The notes under the pieces: generated by a model | What the model was told of the DNA's origin: nothing | Seen by the model: the letters and a program-made list of their open reading frames with translations, nothing else | Database searches by the model: none | In this document: in pieces, positions 1 to 9,339 of the stretch | Numbering within the stretch: the stretch's first letter is position 1 | How the letters are laid out: the number at the start of each line of letters is the position of its first letter | Program-made: the position numbers and the translations under genes | Assembly (NCBI GenBank): GCA_023424965.1 | Contig: JAFADI010000259.1 | Coordinates: forward strand, 1 to 64,000 | Source of the DNA: Bacillota bacterium | Lineage (GTDB): Bacteria > Bacillota > Clostridia > Acetivibrionales > JAFADI01 | Length of the DNA: 64,000 bases | Direction: 5' to 3'

Positions 1-425
1 AAGGCAATCCTTACGGATTTTCCCGTCCCGGTGCGCCATACCAGCTCCCGGCAAAGCACCCCCGTCCTCATGTCCAGGCATCGTACAAAGTCTGAAATAT
101 GGGATTTTGCCGCATCCAGCACCTCGCCGTCAAGGAAGACCCTGGTATGGAGCCAGTCGACGGAATTCACCATAAAGTGGCTGCGCTTCACGATTCCTTT
201 ATAGGCGGTACGGGTTTCTTCGCGGGGAATCTCATAAATCCCGTTGAAATAGCTGCCTTTAAGGCTGTCGCCGCTGTAGCCCTCTTCAAAATACCCCCGT
301 ACACCCATGTATTCGTTTCCCAGTGAAAATACCGATTCCGAGACACGGCTCCTGGAGGGATCGAAGCCCCTTTCCACCACGCGCCACGGATGGATCTCAA
401 AATATTTGTCAGCAATCTTGGGCAT
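1..425 (-). CDS. GH65 family glycoside phosphorylase/hydrolase, N-terminal part (cut by window edge)
   Basis: This reading frame opens at the ATG at 423-425 after a GAGG ribosome binding site and runs off the left edge, so only about 141 N-terminal residues are visible. The segment ESVFSLGNEYMGVRGYFEEG followed by GSYFNGIYE is typical of the N-terminal beta-sandwich domain of family GH65 (maltose, kojibiose, nigerose or trehalose phosphorylases). The catalytic (alpha/alpha)6 barrel lies outside the window, so the substrate cannot be named. It follows the binding protein and two permeases in the same direction after a 260-bp gap, which suggests that imported alpha-glucobioses are phosphorolysed in the cytoplasm. 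The gap has a possible -10 box (TATAAT on the minus strand, 539-544), so the gene may also have its own promoter. Confidence 0.85.
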   Translation of the reverse strand, partial: MPKIADKYFEIHPWRVVERGFDPSRSRVSESVFSLGNEYMGVRGYFEEGYSGDSLKGSYFNGIYEIPREETRTAYKGIVKRSHFMVNSVDWLHTRVFLDGEVLDAAKSHISDFVRCLDMRTGVLCRELVWRTGTGKSVRIA

Positions 426-685
426 TTGTGCAACCTCGTTTCACAAAATTAACTTAACGGCACTCTGCCGGTATGACAAAAGGCATTTTTTATGGAGAAA
501 AGGCTTTGAAGCCTGTTTGGCATGATACCTTAAGGCAAATTATAGCTCTGTCCTTGAGCAACATTAATAAAAAATGATTGTAAAAAATTTCGAATTCTTT
601 ATATCGCCTGCTCTCTTATTTTCTGAGAAATATTTGTTTCACTTTTTTTAGATATGCTTTTTATTTTTATTGGTATGGGTGGATT

Positions 686-1564
686 TCACCCTTTGATCCC
701 GCTCAAGGCAATCCCCTGGGTGATATATTTCTGGAACAGGATGAAAAGCAGGACCGGGGGAACGATGGAGAAGCAGATGGCCATCATCTGGTAATCGACC
801 GACAGGCCTCCCACCTCCCTTGTCTGGAACAGCTTGACCATAACGGTATACAGGTCCTTGTCCTTCAGCACCAGCAAGGGCAGCAGGAAATCCGACCAGG
901 CCGCATTCACGGCAAAGATTGCAATCACCATATTTACCGCTTTGCTCAGAGGGACCACAATCCTGAAGAACATCCCCAGGTTGGAGCAGCCGTCCAGCCT
1001 GGCGGCTTCGATCAGGGAGCCGGGAAGGGCATCGAAAAAGCTCTTGTAAAGCAGCACATAAAAGGCATTGGCTCCAAAGCTGAGCCACAGGGGGACAAAG
1101 GTATTGGTAAGCTTCAAGGCCACGATGTTCTTGAACAGCGGGACAAGGCTTACGGTATAGGGAACCATCATGCTCCACAGCACCAGGTAGAACACGATCT
1201 TGCCGCCCTTTGGCTTCAATACGGAGATGGCGTATGCGATCAGTCCGTTGAAAAACAGTGCACAGATAACGGCGCCGCACACCGAAATAAGAGAATTTAT
1301 ATAAAATCTGCCGAAGCCGAGCCTGTTCCAGGTTTCAGCAATTTTTTCCGGATGGAAGGTCCTGGGGATGATGGTGGGCGGTACGGACATAAATTCCCGA
1401 ATGTCCTTCAAGCTCGACAGCATCATCCATAGGGGCGGCGCTATGCAAACCATAACGACGGCCAGGGAAAGCGCGAAAAACAGATAATACAAAAGCCTGG
1501 TCCTTTTGGACTTGAAATCCAGCTGTGTGATGATCCCGTAGTTTTTATTCTGAAATTTTGACAT
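686..1564 (-). CDS. Carbohydrate ABC transporter permease, MalG type
   Basis: A 292-residue inner-membrane permease subunit of a CUT1-type sugar importer. It has about six hydrophobic segments, the first near residues 27-47, and the ATPase-docking EAA loop (IEAARLDGCSNLGMFFRIV) in the C-terminal half. It ends in the GIALSGIKG-type tail common to MalG-like subunits. The start has a GGGGGAG ribosome binding site. It lies 16 bp after the MalF-type permease, and together with the binding protein at 2598-4046 forms one importer. No ATPase subunit is nearby. The substrate is probably a gluco-oligosaccharide, judged only from the downstream GH65 gene. Confidence 0.93.
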   Translation of the reverse strand: MSKFQNKNYGIITQLDFKSKRTRLLYYLFFALSLAVVMVCIAPPLWMMLSSLKDIREFMSVPPTIIPRTFHPEKIAETWNRLGFGRFYINSLISVCGAVICALFFNGLIAYAISVLKPKGGKIVFYLVLWSMMVPYTVSLVPLFKNIVALKLTNTFVPLWLSFGANAFYVLLYKSFFDALPGSLIEAARLDGCSNLGMFFRIVVPLSKAVNMVIAIFAVNAAWSDFLLPLLVLKDKDLYTVMVKLFQTREVGGLSVDYQMMAICFSIVPPVLLFILFQKYITQGIALSGIKG

Positions 1565-1580
1565 TTTCTTCTCCCCCTTG

Positions 1581-2480
1581 CTACATATCCTTTTCCTTGC
1601 TTGCTTTCATGTATATCGCCGTCAGCAGGAGCAGGATCAGGCTGACGATCACCCCTACGGCAGCGGATTTTGCTGCGTGCATGTCCCTGAAGGCATAGTA
1701 GTAGTTTAGCAGCATCAGCGATATGGAAGCGTTATCCGGCCCGCCCCCCGTCATGACAAGAGGCTCAAACAATACCTGAAATACAAAGATGATCTGCAGG
1801 ATCAAATTAAGCCTCGCGATGTTATACAGGTGAGGAAGGGTGATATACCTTATTCTTGAGAGGAGACCCGCTCCGTCGATGGAGGCGGCCTCATAGAGGT
1901 CCTGGTTGATGCCCTGCAAGCTGGCGATATAGATCAATGCCGTGGAGCCGGCGGTTTTCCATGTCATGGTCAGGATAATCAGGGGAATGGTAAAATGGAT
2001 GTCCTGGAGCCATTGGGACGGACCAAGTCCCGCCAGCGCCCTTACCGCATTAAACAAGCCCCCCTCCCCCGGGTCCATCATAAAGCTCCACATGAGCACC
2101 GTAGCAACTCCCGGCACTACATTGGGAAAATAGATGGATACCCTGAAAAGGGACTTGAAATGCACCATTTCATTGATGACGATGGCCAGGACGATGGGCA
2201 CCACAAATCCCAGCGCAATGGACCACAGGGTGTAGGAAAACGAATTGACCAGCGCTTTCACAAAGGCGGCATCGCCAATGACCTCAATGTAATTGGCCAG
2301 CCCTACAAAGCCGCTGATCTTAAAGCCTTTGGTCTCACAAAAGGAGATGACCATTCCCGCGATCAACGGCTGCCAGAGAAAAAACGCAAAGAGGAGCAGG
2401 CTTGGCAGCATGATCATCCAGGCGGAAAGGTCTTTTGTGAAGGGATGGGGTTTAACCGGTTTGATGCTTATATGATTCAT
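1581..2480 (-). CDS. Carbohydrate ABC transporter permease, MalF type
   Basis: About 299 residues with six predicted membrane helices and the EAA loop YEAASIDGAGLLSRIRYITL, the site that docks the ATPase in MalF-like subunits. The loop is followed by the usual FVFQVLFEPLVMTGGGP stretch. The first possible ATG, at 2484-2486, is only two bases from the GAGGAG ribosome binding site. The ATG two codons later (2478-2480) has normal spacing and is preferred. The gene sits between the binding protein, from which it is separated by a hairpin, and the MalG-type permease, so it is the middle gene of a three-gene importer operon. Confidence 0.93.
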   Translation of the reverse strand: MNHISIKPVKPHPFTKDLSAWMIMLPSLLLFAFFLWQPLIAGMVISFCETKGFKISGFVGLANYIEVIGDAAFVKALVNSFSYTLWSIALGFVVPIVLAIVINEMVHFKSLFRVSIYFPNVVPGVATVLMWSFMMDPGEGGLFNAVRALAGLGPSQWLQDIHFTIPLIILTMTWKTAGSTALIYIASLQGINQDLYEAASIDGAGLLSRIRYITLPHLYNIARLNLILQIIFVFQVLFEPLVMTGGGPDNASISLMLLNYYYAFRDMHAAKSAAVGVIVSLILLLLTAIYMKASKEKDM

Positions 2481-2547
2481 GAACATTACTCCTCAAAAGT
2501 TATTCCTATTCAACCATATGGTTTATGCATAAAAGGCGTTAATTTAT

Positions 2548-2577
2548 AAAGGAAGCAGGTTTGACGCTGCTTCCTTT
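2548..2577 (-). promoter_or_regulatory. Intergenic stem-loop between binding protein and permease genes
   Basis: A perfect inverted repeat of 11-base arms (2548-2558 and 2567-2577) with an 8-base loop. It lies after the stop of the binding protein gene and before the MalF-type permease. On the minus strand it ends in only three T residues, so it is more likely a partial terminator or an mRNA-stabilising hairpin than a full terminator. Such hairpins often raise binding-protein expression above that of the permeases. Confidence 0.7.
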
Positions 2578-2597
2578 AATAAAACTTTTATGTTGGG

Positions 2598-4046
2598 CTA
2601 TTTTACCTTGCTCATGAACTTATCCTGGAATTCCTTGTTTGCAGCATCAAGGAGGGTCCTGGGGTCGGCATTCTTATCCGTAAGCACCTTCTGCAGCACC
2701 TTGTCAAGGATTGCATACAGGTCCTGGCAGTTGTAAGGTTCTTCCGTACGGAGGATTTTCAGGGAGGCTTCCTGGAAGTCCTGGAAGTATGCCATATTTA
2801 CGTTCTTATTCCTTTCAAACATAGCGGTGATGGCATCGGCGTATTCCTTGTTCTGCCATATCTGCAGAGGCTGAGGTCCCACAGGCTCGCCCTTGCCGGC
2901 CCTTGTCCTGAGGTCCATCTCCCTGCCCTCCAGCACTTTTTCATCCACCTTGGGCACACGGCCCATAACCTCCAGGAACTTAAAGGCAGCGTCAATTTCT
3001 TCAGGCGTTGCGTTGTTGGCAAACATGTAAGGGGTACCCCCGGTCAGTGAGTACTGTCCCTTAGGCCCTGCCGGTATGGGGGCAATTCCTATGTGATCCT
3101 TGTTCAGCTTGTAGTCGTTCACCGGTAAGTGGGGCACGTCACCGCCGGCAAAGCACATCGCCGCCTGTTCCGTACCGAAGTATTTGATCCAGTCTCCCCA
3201 GCCCAGCAAGGCATTGGGAAGAAGCACGTCATATTTCCATTTCAGGTCTTTCACATACTGCATGGCATCAACCACTTCCTGGCTGTTGAGGTTTGCAACC
3301 CACTTGCCGTCAACCTGCTTTTCAAACTCTGCGCCAAAGGCCCATGCAATGTTGGAGAAGTGCCAACCGCCACAATTGTCCTTTGTAAGGATGATCATCC
3401 CCGCTTTTCCGGTTTTGTCCTTGATGGTCCTGGCCGTCTGTGCAAGCTCGTCAAAGGTCTTGGGATATTTGGGGACACCGTTCTCGTCCACAAGCCCCGC
3501 CTTCTTATACAGGTCTACATTTACATACAGGCCCAGGGAATACCCGTCTCTGGGCATGGCATAGATTCTCCCGTCCTTTGAAACCATCTTCAGGATGGAT
3601 GGATTCATGGCCTTGTCCCAGCCGTTCTTCACCATGATGTCTGTAATGTCTGCGGCATAGCCGTTTGCAATGATCTTCTGAGGTTCTGTAAACCAGGATT
3701 CGTATATGGTAGGCAGCTGACCGCTTTCAGCCTTGGGAACGAAGGTTTCCGGAGAATATTTGTAGTGGTCCGGTTTTACGGTTATATGAGGATATTTTTC
3801 TTCAAAAACCTTTTTCCAGTCCTCATACATTTTCCTTTCTGCTTCCTGGTTGTCTTCAGGCCAGATGCCGAGGGTCAGGGTAACGGGCTTGGGAGCTGCT
3901 TCCTTTTTAGGTTCCTCTGCCTGCGCAGGCGCAGCGGCCCCATCCTTTTTCTGCGGCTCGGGGGTGCTTGCGGTTTTGGAACCACAGCCAACCAGCAGGG
4001 ACAGCACGAGCATAATACATATGACTACGCTCCAAGTTCTTTTCAT
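2598..4046 (-). CDS. Sugar ABC transporter solute-binding lipoprotein (first of two paralogues)
   Basis: A 482-residue extracellular binding protein. The signal peptide ends in the lipobox LLVGC with the lipidated Cys at residue 21, followed by a Lys/Ala/Pro/Glu-rich linker to about residue 52. The rest is a type 1 substrate-binding fold of CUT1 importers. Over the segment TLGIWPEDNQEAERKMYEDW and further (TWFTEPQKII-like, PRDGYSLGL) it is clearly similar to the protein at 6705-8123, so the two are duplicates. It is the first gene of the operon with both permeases. The start is supported by GGAGG eight bases upstream. A 12-bp operator-like palindrome lies in its promoter region. Confidence 0.94.
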   Translation of the reverse strand: MKRTWSVVICIMLVLSLLVGCGSKTASTPEPQKKDGAAAPAQAEEPKKEAAPKPVTLTLGIWPEDNQEAERKMYEDWKKVFEEKYPHITVKPDHYKYSPETFVPKAESGQLPTIYESWFTEPQKIIANGYAADITDIMVKNGWDKAMNPSILKMVSKDGRIYAMPRDGYSLGLYVNVDLYKKAGLVDENGVPKYPKTFDELAQTARTIKDKTGKAGMIILTKDNCGGWHFSNIAWAFGAEFEKQVDGKWVANLNSQEVVDAMQYVKDLKWKYDVLLPNALLGWGDWIKYFGTEQAAMCFAGGDVPHLPVNDYKLNKDHIGIAPIPAGPKGQYSLTGGTPYMFANNATPEEIDAAFKFLEVMGRVPKVDEKVLEGREMDLRTRAGKGEPVGPQPLQIWQNKEYADAITAMFERNKNVNMAYFQDFQEASLKILRTEEPYNCQDLYAILDKVLQKVLTDKNADPRTLLDAANKEFQDKFMSKVK

Positions 4047-4079
4047 GAACTATTCCTCCATTCAATTTTCAATTTTGCA

Positions 4080-4091
4080 GGAAACGTTTCC
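4080..4091. promoter_or_regulatory. LacI-family-like operator palindrome
   Basis: The sequence GGAAACGTTTCC is a perfect 12-bp palindrome with a central CG, the pattern of LacI-family operators. It differs from the CcpA cre consensus at several fixed positions. It lies about 15 bases downstream of the candidate -10 box, in the leader of the binding protein gene at 2598-4046, where a bound repressor would block transcription. No LacI-family gene is in the window. Confidence 0.45.
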
Positions 4092-4105
4092 GGATCTTTG
4101 CTTTA

Positions 4106-4133
4106 ATTTTATTACGATTGCTCGGAGAGCAAA
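4106..4133 (-). promoter_or_regulatory. Candidate promoter of the first sugar-importer operon
   Basis: Minus-strand -10 box TAAAAT (4106-4111), with a TTTGCT-like -35 at 4128-4133 and 16 bases between. An inverted repeat TTGCTC-GGA-GAGCAA (4118-4132) overlaps the -35 region and may be a regulator site. The match is only moderate. Confidence 0.35.
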
Positions 4134-4231
4134 AGTATGCGATCCTGCTAAATGGTTTTGAAAACTGCTCAGAATCCCATATTGTATTATAGATGCGGCC
4201 GCTGGTTCGCCTGAACGATATGGTATAATTC

Positions 4232-4260
4232 TTGATTTGCCAGGGTGAAATGCATATAAT
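4232..4260 (+). promoter_or_regulatory. Promoter of the CsoR-type repressor gene
   Basis: TTGATT (4232-4237), a 17-base spacer and TATAAT (4255-4260) lie 27 bases upstream of the repressor start. A second possible extended -10 (TGGTATAAT) lies at 4221-4229. No G/C-tract palindrome like the one at 6618-6670 is present here, so the repressor gene does not appear to be controlled by the same operator. Confidence 0.6.
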
Positions 4261-4287
4261 GATGTTAATACTTGGAGGAGAGAGAAT

Positions 4288-4557
4288 ATGGACAGGCACA
4301 AGCACCCCCATACAAGCACGAAAGTAGTGCTCGACAGGCTTTCTAGAGCCATCGGACACCTGGAATCGGTAAAAAGAATGGTAGAGGAAGGCAGAGAATG
4401 CAGCGACGTCTTAATCCAGATCGCCGCTGTAAAATCTGCCGTCAACAACATTGGAAAGATAATTTTGCAGGACCACATCAACCACTGTGTCATCGACGCG
4501 GTGGATGCAGGCGATACGAAAGTTCTTGAAAACTTGAACGACGCAATCGATAAGTTT

Positions 4558-4566
<9 letters not shown>
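4288..4566 (+). CDS. CsoR/RcnR-family metal-sensing transcriptional repressor
   Basis: A 92-residue all-helical protein of the DUF156 family. It carries the copper-sensor ligand pattern C38-(24 residues)-H63-(3 residues)-C67, the spacing of C36/H61/C65 in mycobacterial CsoR. These proteins are DNA-binding oligomers that release their operators when metal binds. Unusual for copper CsoR is the His-rich N-terminus, with HKHPH at residues 4-8, a motif also found in the small protein at 6417-6602. A nickel or mixed specificity is therefore possible. It has a GGAGGAG ribosome binding site. It converges on the P1B ATPase gene and overlaps its 3' end by 9 bp. Its likely target is the palindrome at 6618-6670. 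Confidence 0.92.
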
Positions 4567-6416
<1,850 letters not shown>

Positions 6417-6420
<4 letters not shown>

Positions 6421-6602
6421 GGCTGTTTATTCCCTTCCCGCCCTGTGGCACCCGAAGGATTCTCCCCGGCCTTTTCACGTTTTTCATGGTGCCCGTGGGG
6501 ATGCTTATGCTCACCGCTTTTTTTCCTGTCCTTGCCGTCCTTTCCGAAAATGTCGTCCAGCTCTTCAATGTCCTCAAAAATATCATGATGCCCCTCATGC
6601 AT
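6417..6602 (-). CDS. Small His-rich protein, possible metal-binding partner of the P1B ATPase
   Basis: A 61-residue acidic/basic protein with two histidine clusters, MHEGHH at the N-terminus and HKHPHGHH at residues 32-39, eight His in all and no Cys. The ATG at 6600-6602 follows an ideal AAGGAGG site with 8-base spacing. A longer in-frame ATG at 6630-6632 lies within the palindrome and lacks such a site. Its TGA overlaps the ATPase start. No signal peptide or membrane segment is seen. I do not recognise a family. Metal buffering or delivery to the pump is inferred from histidine content and gene coupling. Confidence 0.75.
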
Positions 6603-6617
6603 AGGATTTTCCTCCTT

Positions 6618-6670
6618 AAAACATATACTCATTATATCCCCCCAGGGGGGATATAATGAGTATATGTTTT
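6618..6670. promoter_or_regulatory. 53-bp perfect palindrome containing a CsoR-type operator and promoter -10 box
   Basis: Arms 6618-6643 and 6645-6670 are perfectly complementary over 26 bases around the single base 6644. The core is six C, one A and six G flanked by ATAT/TATA, matching the A/T-flanked G/C-tract style of CsoR-family operators. The minus-strand copy of TATAAT (6631-6636) is a good -10 box for the downstream His-protein and ATPase genes, so repressor binding would cover the promoter. In mRNA from the upstream binding protein gene it would fold into a very stable hairpin ending in TTTT and could also act as a terminator. Confidence 0.8.
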
Positions 6671-6704
6671 GGCAGCGAATTTGTCAATATATTCTAGCCC
6701 GGTT

Positions 6705-8123
6705 TTATTTGTTCTGGTTCATGAACTTTGTCTGGAATTCATCGTTTGCCTTTTCCAGCACGGCTTTGGGCTCCGCATCCCGGTTCATGATTACCTCCTG
6801 CACCGCCCTGTCGAGGATTGCATAAAGATTCTGGGTGTAATAAGGCTCTTCGGGGCGGAGGCTTAAAAATGCATTCTCGTAATAGGGCCTGAAAAGCGCC
6901 ATATTTACATTGGCATACTTTTCATAGATGGCATCCTCCGCGCTGATCCGCTCCCGGTTATTCCACACCTGCAGGGGTTTGGGCCCCACCGCCACCCCGT
7001 TCTCGTGCCTGCTCCTCAGCCTTATCTCCAGGCCATCCAGGGCTTCTTTTGTGATGTTTGAAGTCACTCCCGCGATGTCGAGGAATTTGAATGCCGCATC
7101 CAGTTGTTCGGGCGTGCTGTGGGGCGAAAACATGTAGGCGGTCCCTCCCATCAGGGAATACTGCCCCTTGGGCCCCGCAGGAATGGGAGCGATGGCGATG
7201 TCTTCCTTTTTCATCTTGTATTCGTTGGTGGGAGCCTCCAGCATGTCCGGCGCGGCAAATACCATGCCCACCTGATCCGTTCCGTAATTCTTGATCCAGT
7301 CACCCCAGCTCAGCTGCGTGTTGGGCAGCAGCACATCATGCTTCCACCGCAGGTCCTTGATGTACTGCAGGGCGGCCTCAGCCTCCGGCGTATTGAAATT
7401 GGCCATCCACCTGGAGCCGGCCTTTTTCTCAAATTCTGCACCAAAGGCCCATGCCAGCTGTGTAAAATGCCATCCCCCCACGTGGTCCTTTGTGGGTATG
7501 AACATACCGGCTTTGCCGGTCTTCTGTTTGATGGTTTTGGCAGCCTCCACCAGCGCGTCAAAGGTCCCGGGATACCGGGGCAACCCTTCCCCGTCCAGCA
7601 GGCCCGCCTGCCTGTAAAGGTTCATGTTGATGAACAGGCCCAGGGCATAGGCGTCCCTCGGTATGCCGTAAATACTGCCGTTTTTTGAGAGCAGCCGCAA
7701 TATTTCCGGATTCATGTCCCGGTCATAGCCGTTCTTCTTCATCAGCTCCGTTATATCTGCGGCGTAATCGCTTTCGATGATTTTCTGGGGCTCCGTGAAC
7801 CAGGTGTTGTAAACCGTGGGCAGTTCCCCGCTTTCAGCCTTGAGGATAAAGGTCTCGGGAGAATAGTAATAGGGCGCGGGGACAATTGTGATATAGGGAT
7901 ATTTCTTTTTGCAGATGTCCCTGTATTCCTCATAGGCTCTTTTCTCCGACTCCTTGCTGTCCTCCGGCCATACCCCCAGGGTAATGGTTACAGGCGTATG
8001 AGCGCCTGTATTCCCGGTATTATTTCCCTCCAGGCCTTTCGTACCATCCCGTCCGTCGCTGCAGCCCATCAGGAGCACCGCCGCAAGCATGAAAATCATG
8101 GAGTTTAACAGCCTTCTTGCCAT
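6705..8123 (-). CDS. Sugar ABC transporter solute-binding lipoprotein (second paralogue, no own permeases)
   Basis: A 472-residue binding protein with lipobox LLMGC (Cys21) and a short Gly/Asn/Thr linker. It is a close paralogue of the protein at 2598-4046, sharing for example YSPETF, KAESG, TWFTEPQKII and GWHF segments. It is monocistronic: the metal cassette lies downstream and the sensor gene at 8292 is divergent. It probably feeds the permeases at 686-2480, perhaps with a different sugar preference, or was separated from them when the metal cassette was inserted. The start has a GGGGGAAG site. Confidence 0.92.
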   Translation of the reverse strand: MARRLLNSMIFMLAAVLLMGCSDGRDGTKGLEGNNTGNTGAHTPVTITLGVWPEDSKESEKRAYEEYRDICKKKYPYITIVPAPYYYSPETFILKAESGELPTVYNTWFTEPQKIIESDYAADITELMKKNGYDRDMNPEILRLLSKNGSIYGIPRDAYALGLFINMNLYRQAGLLDGEGLPRYPGTFDALVEAAKTIKQKTGKAGMFIPTKDHVGGWHFTQLAWAFGAEFEKKAGSRWMANFNTPEAEAALQYIKDLRWKHDVLLPNTQLSWGDWIKNYGTDQVGMVFAAPDMLEAPTNEYKMKKEDIAIAPIPAGPKGQYSLMGGTAYMFSPHSTPEQLDAAFKFLDIAGVTSNITKEALDGLEIRLRSRHENGVAVGPKPLQVWNNRERISAEDAIYEKYANVNMALFRPYYENAFLSLRPEEPYYTQNLYAILDRAVQEVIMNRDAEPKAVLEKANDEFQTKFMNQNK

Positions 8124-8162
8124 AGGTTCTTCCCCCGGTAACCCTTCAATCCGTTTTATACC

Positions 8163-8171
8163 ATTATAGCA
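8163..8171 (-). promoter_or_regulatory. Extended -10 promoter of the second binding protein gene
   Basis: The minus strand reads TGCTATAAT (TATAAT at 8163-8168, TG motif just upstream), 40 bases before the start codon. There is no good -35, which fits an extended -10 or activator-dependent promoter. Confidence 0.5.
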
Positions 8172-8229
8172 CAGCTGTCCTTCCTTGTCTGCCAGAAAGC
8201 CCCAATGCCAAGATTATTTGGAATTTTCA

Positions 8230-8258
8230 TTGTCCCTGTAAAAGGGCTGTATTATAAT
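8230..8258 (+). promoter_or_regulatory. Promoter of the truncated sensor gene
   Basis: TTGTCC (8230-8235), a 17-base spacer and TATAAT (8253-8258), ending 33 bases before the ATG at 8292. It is divergent from the promoter of the binding protein gene at 6705-8123. Confidence 0.6.
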
Positions 8259-8291
8259 ATTCAATATGGAGCTACCGAAAGAGGTATACGC

Positions 8292-9281
8292 ATGTTTAAA
8301 AAACTGAAGCGAAAAATTCTCAGCCTCATAGTGCTCACTCTCACACTGAGCCTTATCGTCGTAGGATTGATTTCCTATACCGCCATCAAGGAAATCGCCT
8401 ACAACAATTTTATCGACCTGTCCATCAACGGCGTGGCTCAAAAAGTGGAAAATGTACAAATCTATCTGAAGCTCATCGAAGAAACCTCAAAGCAGATATC
8501 CAAAAGCCCCTATATCATCGAAAGCCTTCAGCAGCAGAATTTTGAGTCCACCCTGGTCTCCTCCCTGGACGGCTTGAAGCTTTCATACTCCGGTATCCTG
8601 GGAGTCACCCTGTATGACCGTTTCGGAGCTTCCCGGGCTTCCAACAACGTAACTTCCTATCCCGCCCTGGAACAGCTAAGGCATAATAGGAGCATTGACA
8701 GCTTTCTGTCCTCTTCCCTGTCTTCCTTCTGGTCCGTAAGAACGGGTGAAATCGCCGAATATTATAACAATGAGCTGTACAACAAAAAATACGGCATCGT
8801 GACCTTCATCACCAAAATATACGACCAGGATAACGATACCCTCGGCTACCTTTTTATTGACATCGATCCCAGCTATGTTTATGACTTTTTCAAAAACGGA
8901 AGCAGCGTATATATCAACGAATCGCAAACCTTTATCACCAATTCGGAAAAAATCCTGCTTCCTTCAAAGCACAACAGTTCCGCCGACACCGCCGCCTCCC
9001 TGGACGCATTTGGCGAATATGACTTTTCAACGGATTATTCCCTGTCCCGGGACAGGAAATCCATCATCATTCATAAAAACCTGTATGTCAACGATATGAA
9101 AATCATCAGCACCATCCCCCTGAACAGCCTCTACATGGAGCTGAACAGGATTTTATTGGCCCTTGTTTTCATCATTTTCATATTGATACTGGTTTCCATC
9201 GGCCTGGGGCTTACGCTGGCAAGCGGCATCGCAGACCCTCTGACAAAGCTTCATAAAAAAATGAAAGAGAATACGGTATAA
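8292..9281 (+). CDS. Sensor receptor protein lacking a kinase domain (truncated YesM-like)
   Basis: About 329 residues from the ATG at 8292, which has an AAAGAGG site. There is a first membrane helix at about residues 9-30, a roughly 250-residue extracellular Cache-like region, a second helix (residues about 291-315) and the beginning of a HAMP segment (IADPLTKLHKKMKENTV), where the protein stops. The layout matches the input half of YesM-type histidine kinases, but the HisKA and ATPase domains are missing and the aminopeptidase gene follows 58 bp later. It could be a remnant, or a receptor that modulates another kinase. It is divergent from a sugar-binding protein, a common place for such sensors. 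Confidence 0.75.
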   Translation: MFKKLKRKILSLIVLTLTLSLIVVGLISYTAIKEIAYNNFIDLSINGVAQKVENVQIYLKLIEETSKQISKSPYIIESLQQQNFESTLVSSLDGLKLSYSGILGVTLYDRFGASRASNNVTSYPALEQLRHNRSIDSFLSSSLSSFWSVRTGEIAEYYNNELYNKKYGIVTFITKIYDQDNDTLGYLFIDIDPSYVYDFFKNGSSVYINESQTFITNSEKILLPSKHNSSADTAASLDAFGEYDFSTDYSLSRDRKSIIIHKNLYVNDMKIISTIPLNSLYMELNRILLALVFIIFILILVSIGLGLTLASGIADPLTKLHKKMKENTV

Positions 9282-9339
9282 ACAGCCTTCACTGTTTAAA
9301 CTATATAAGATAGGATAAAAAAAGGATGGGGTGATAAAA

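Noticed and set aside
4080..4091. CcpA cre site at the first importer operon
   Set aside because: The palindrome mismatches several fixed bases of the cre consensus, so a general LacI-type site was called instead.
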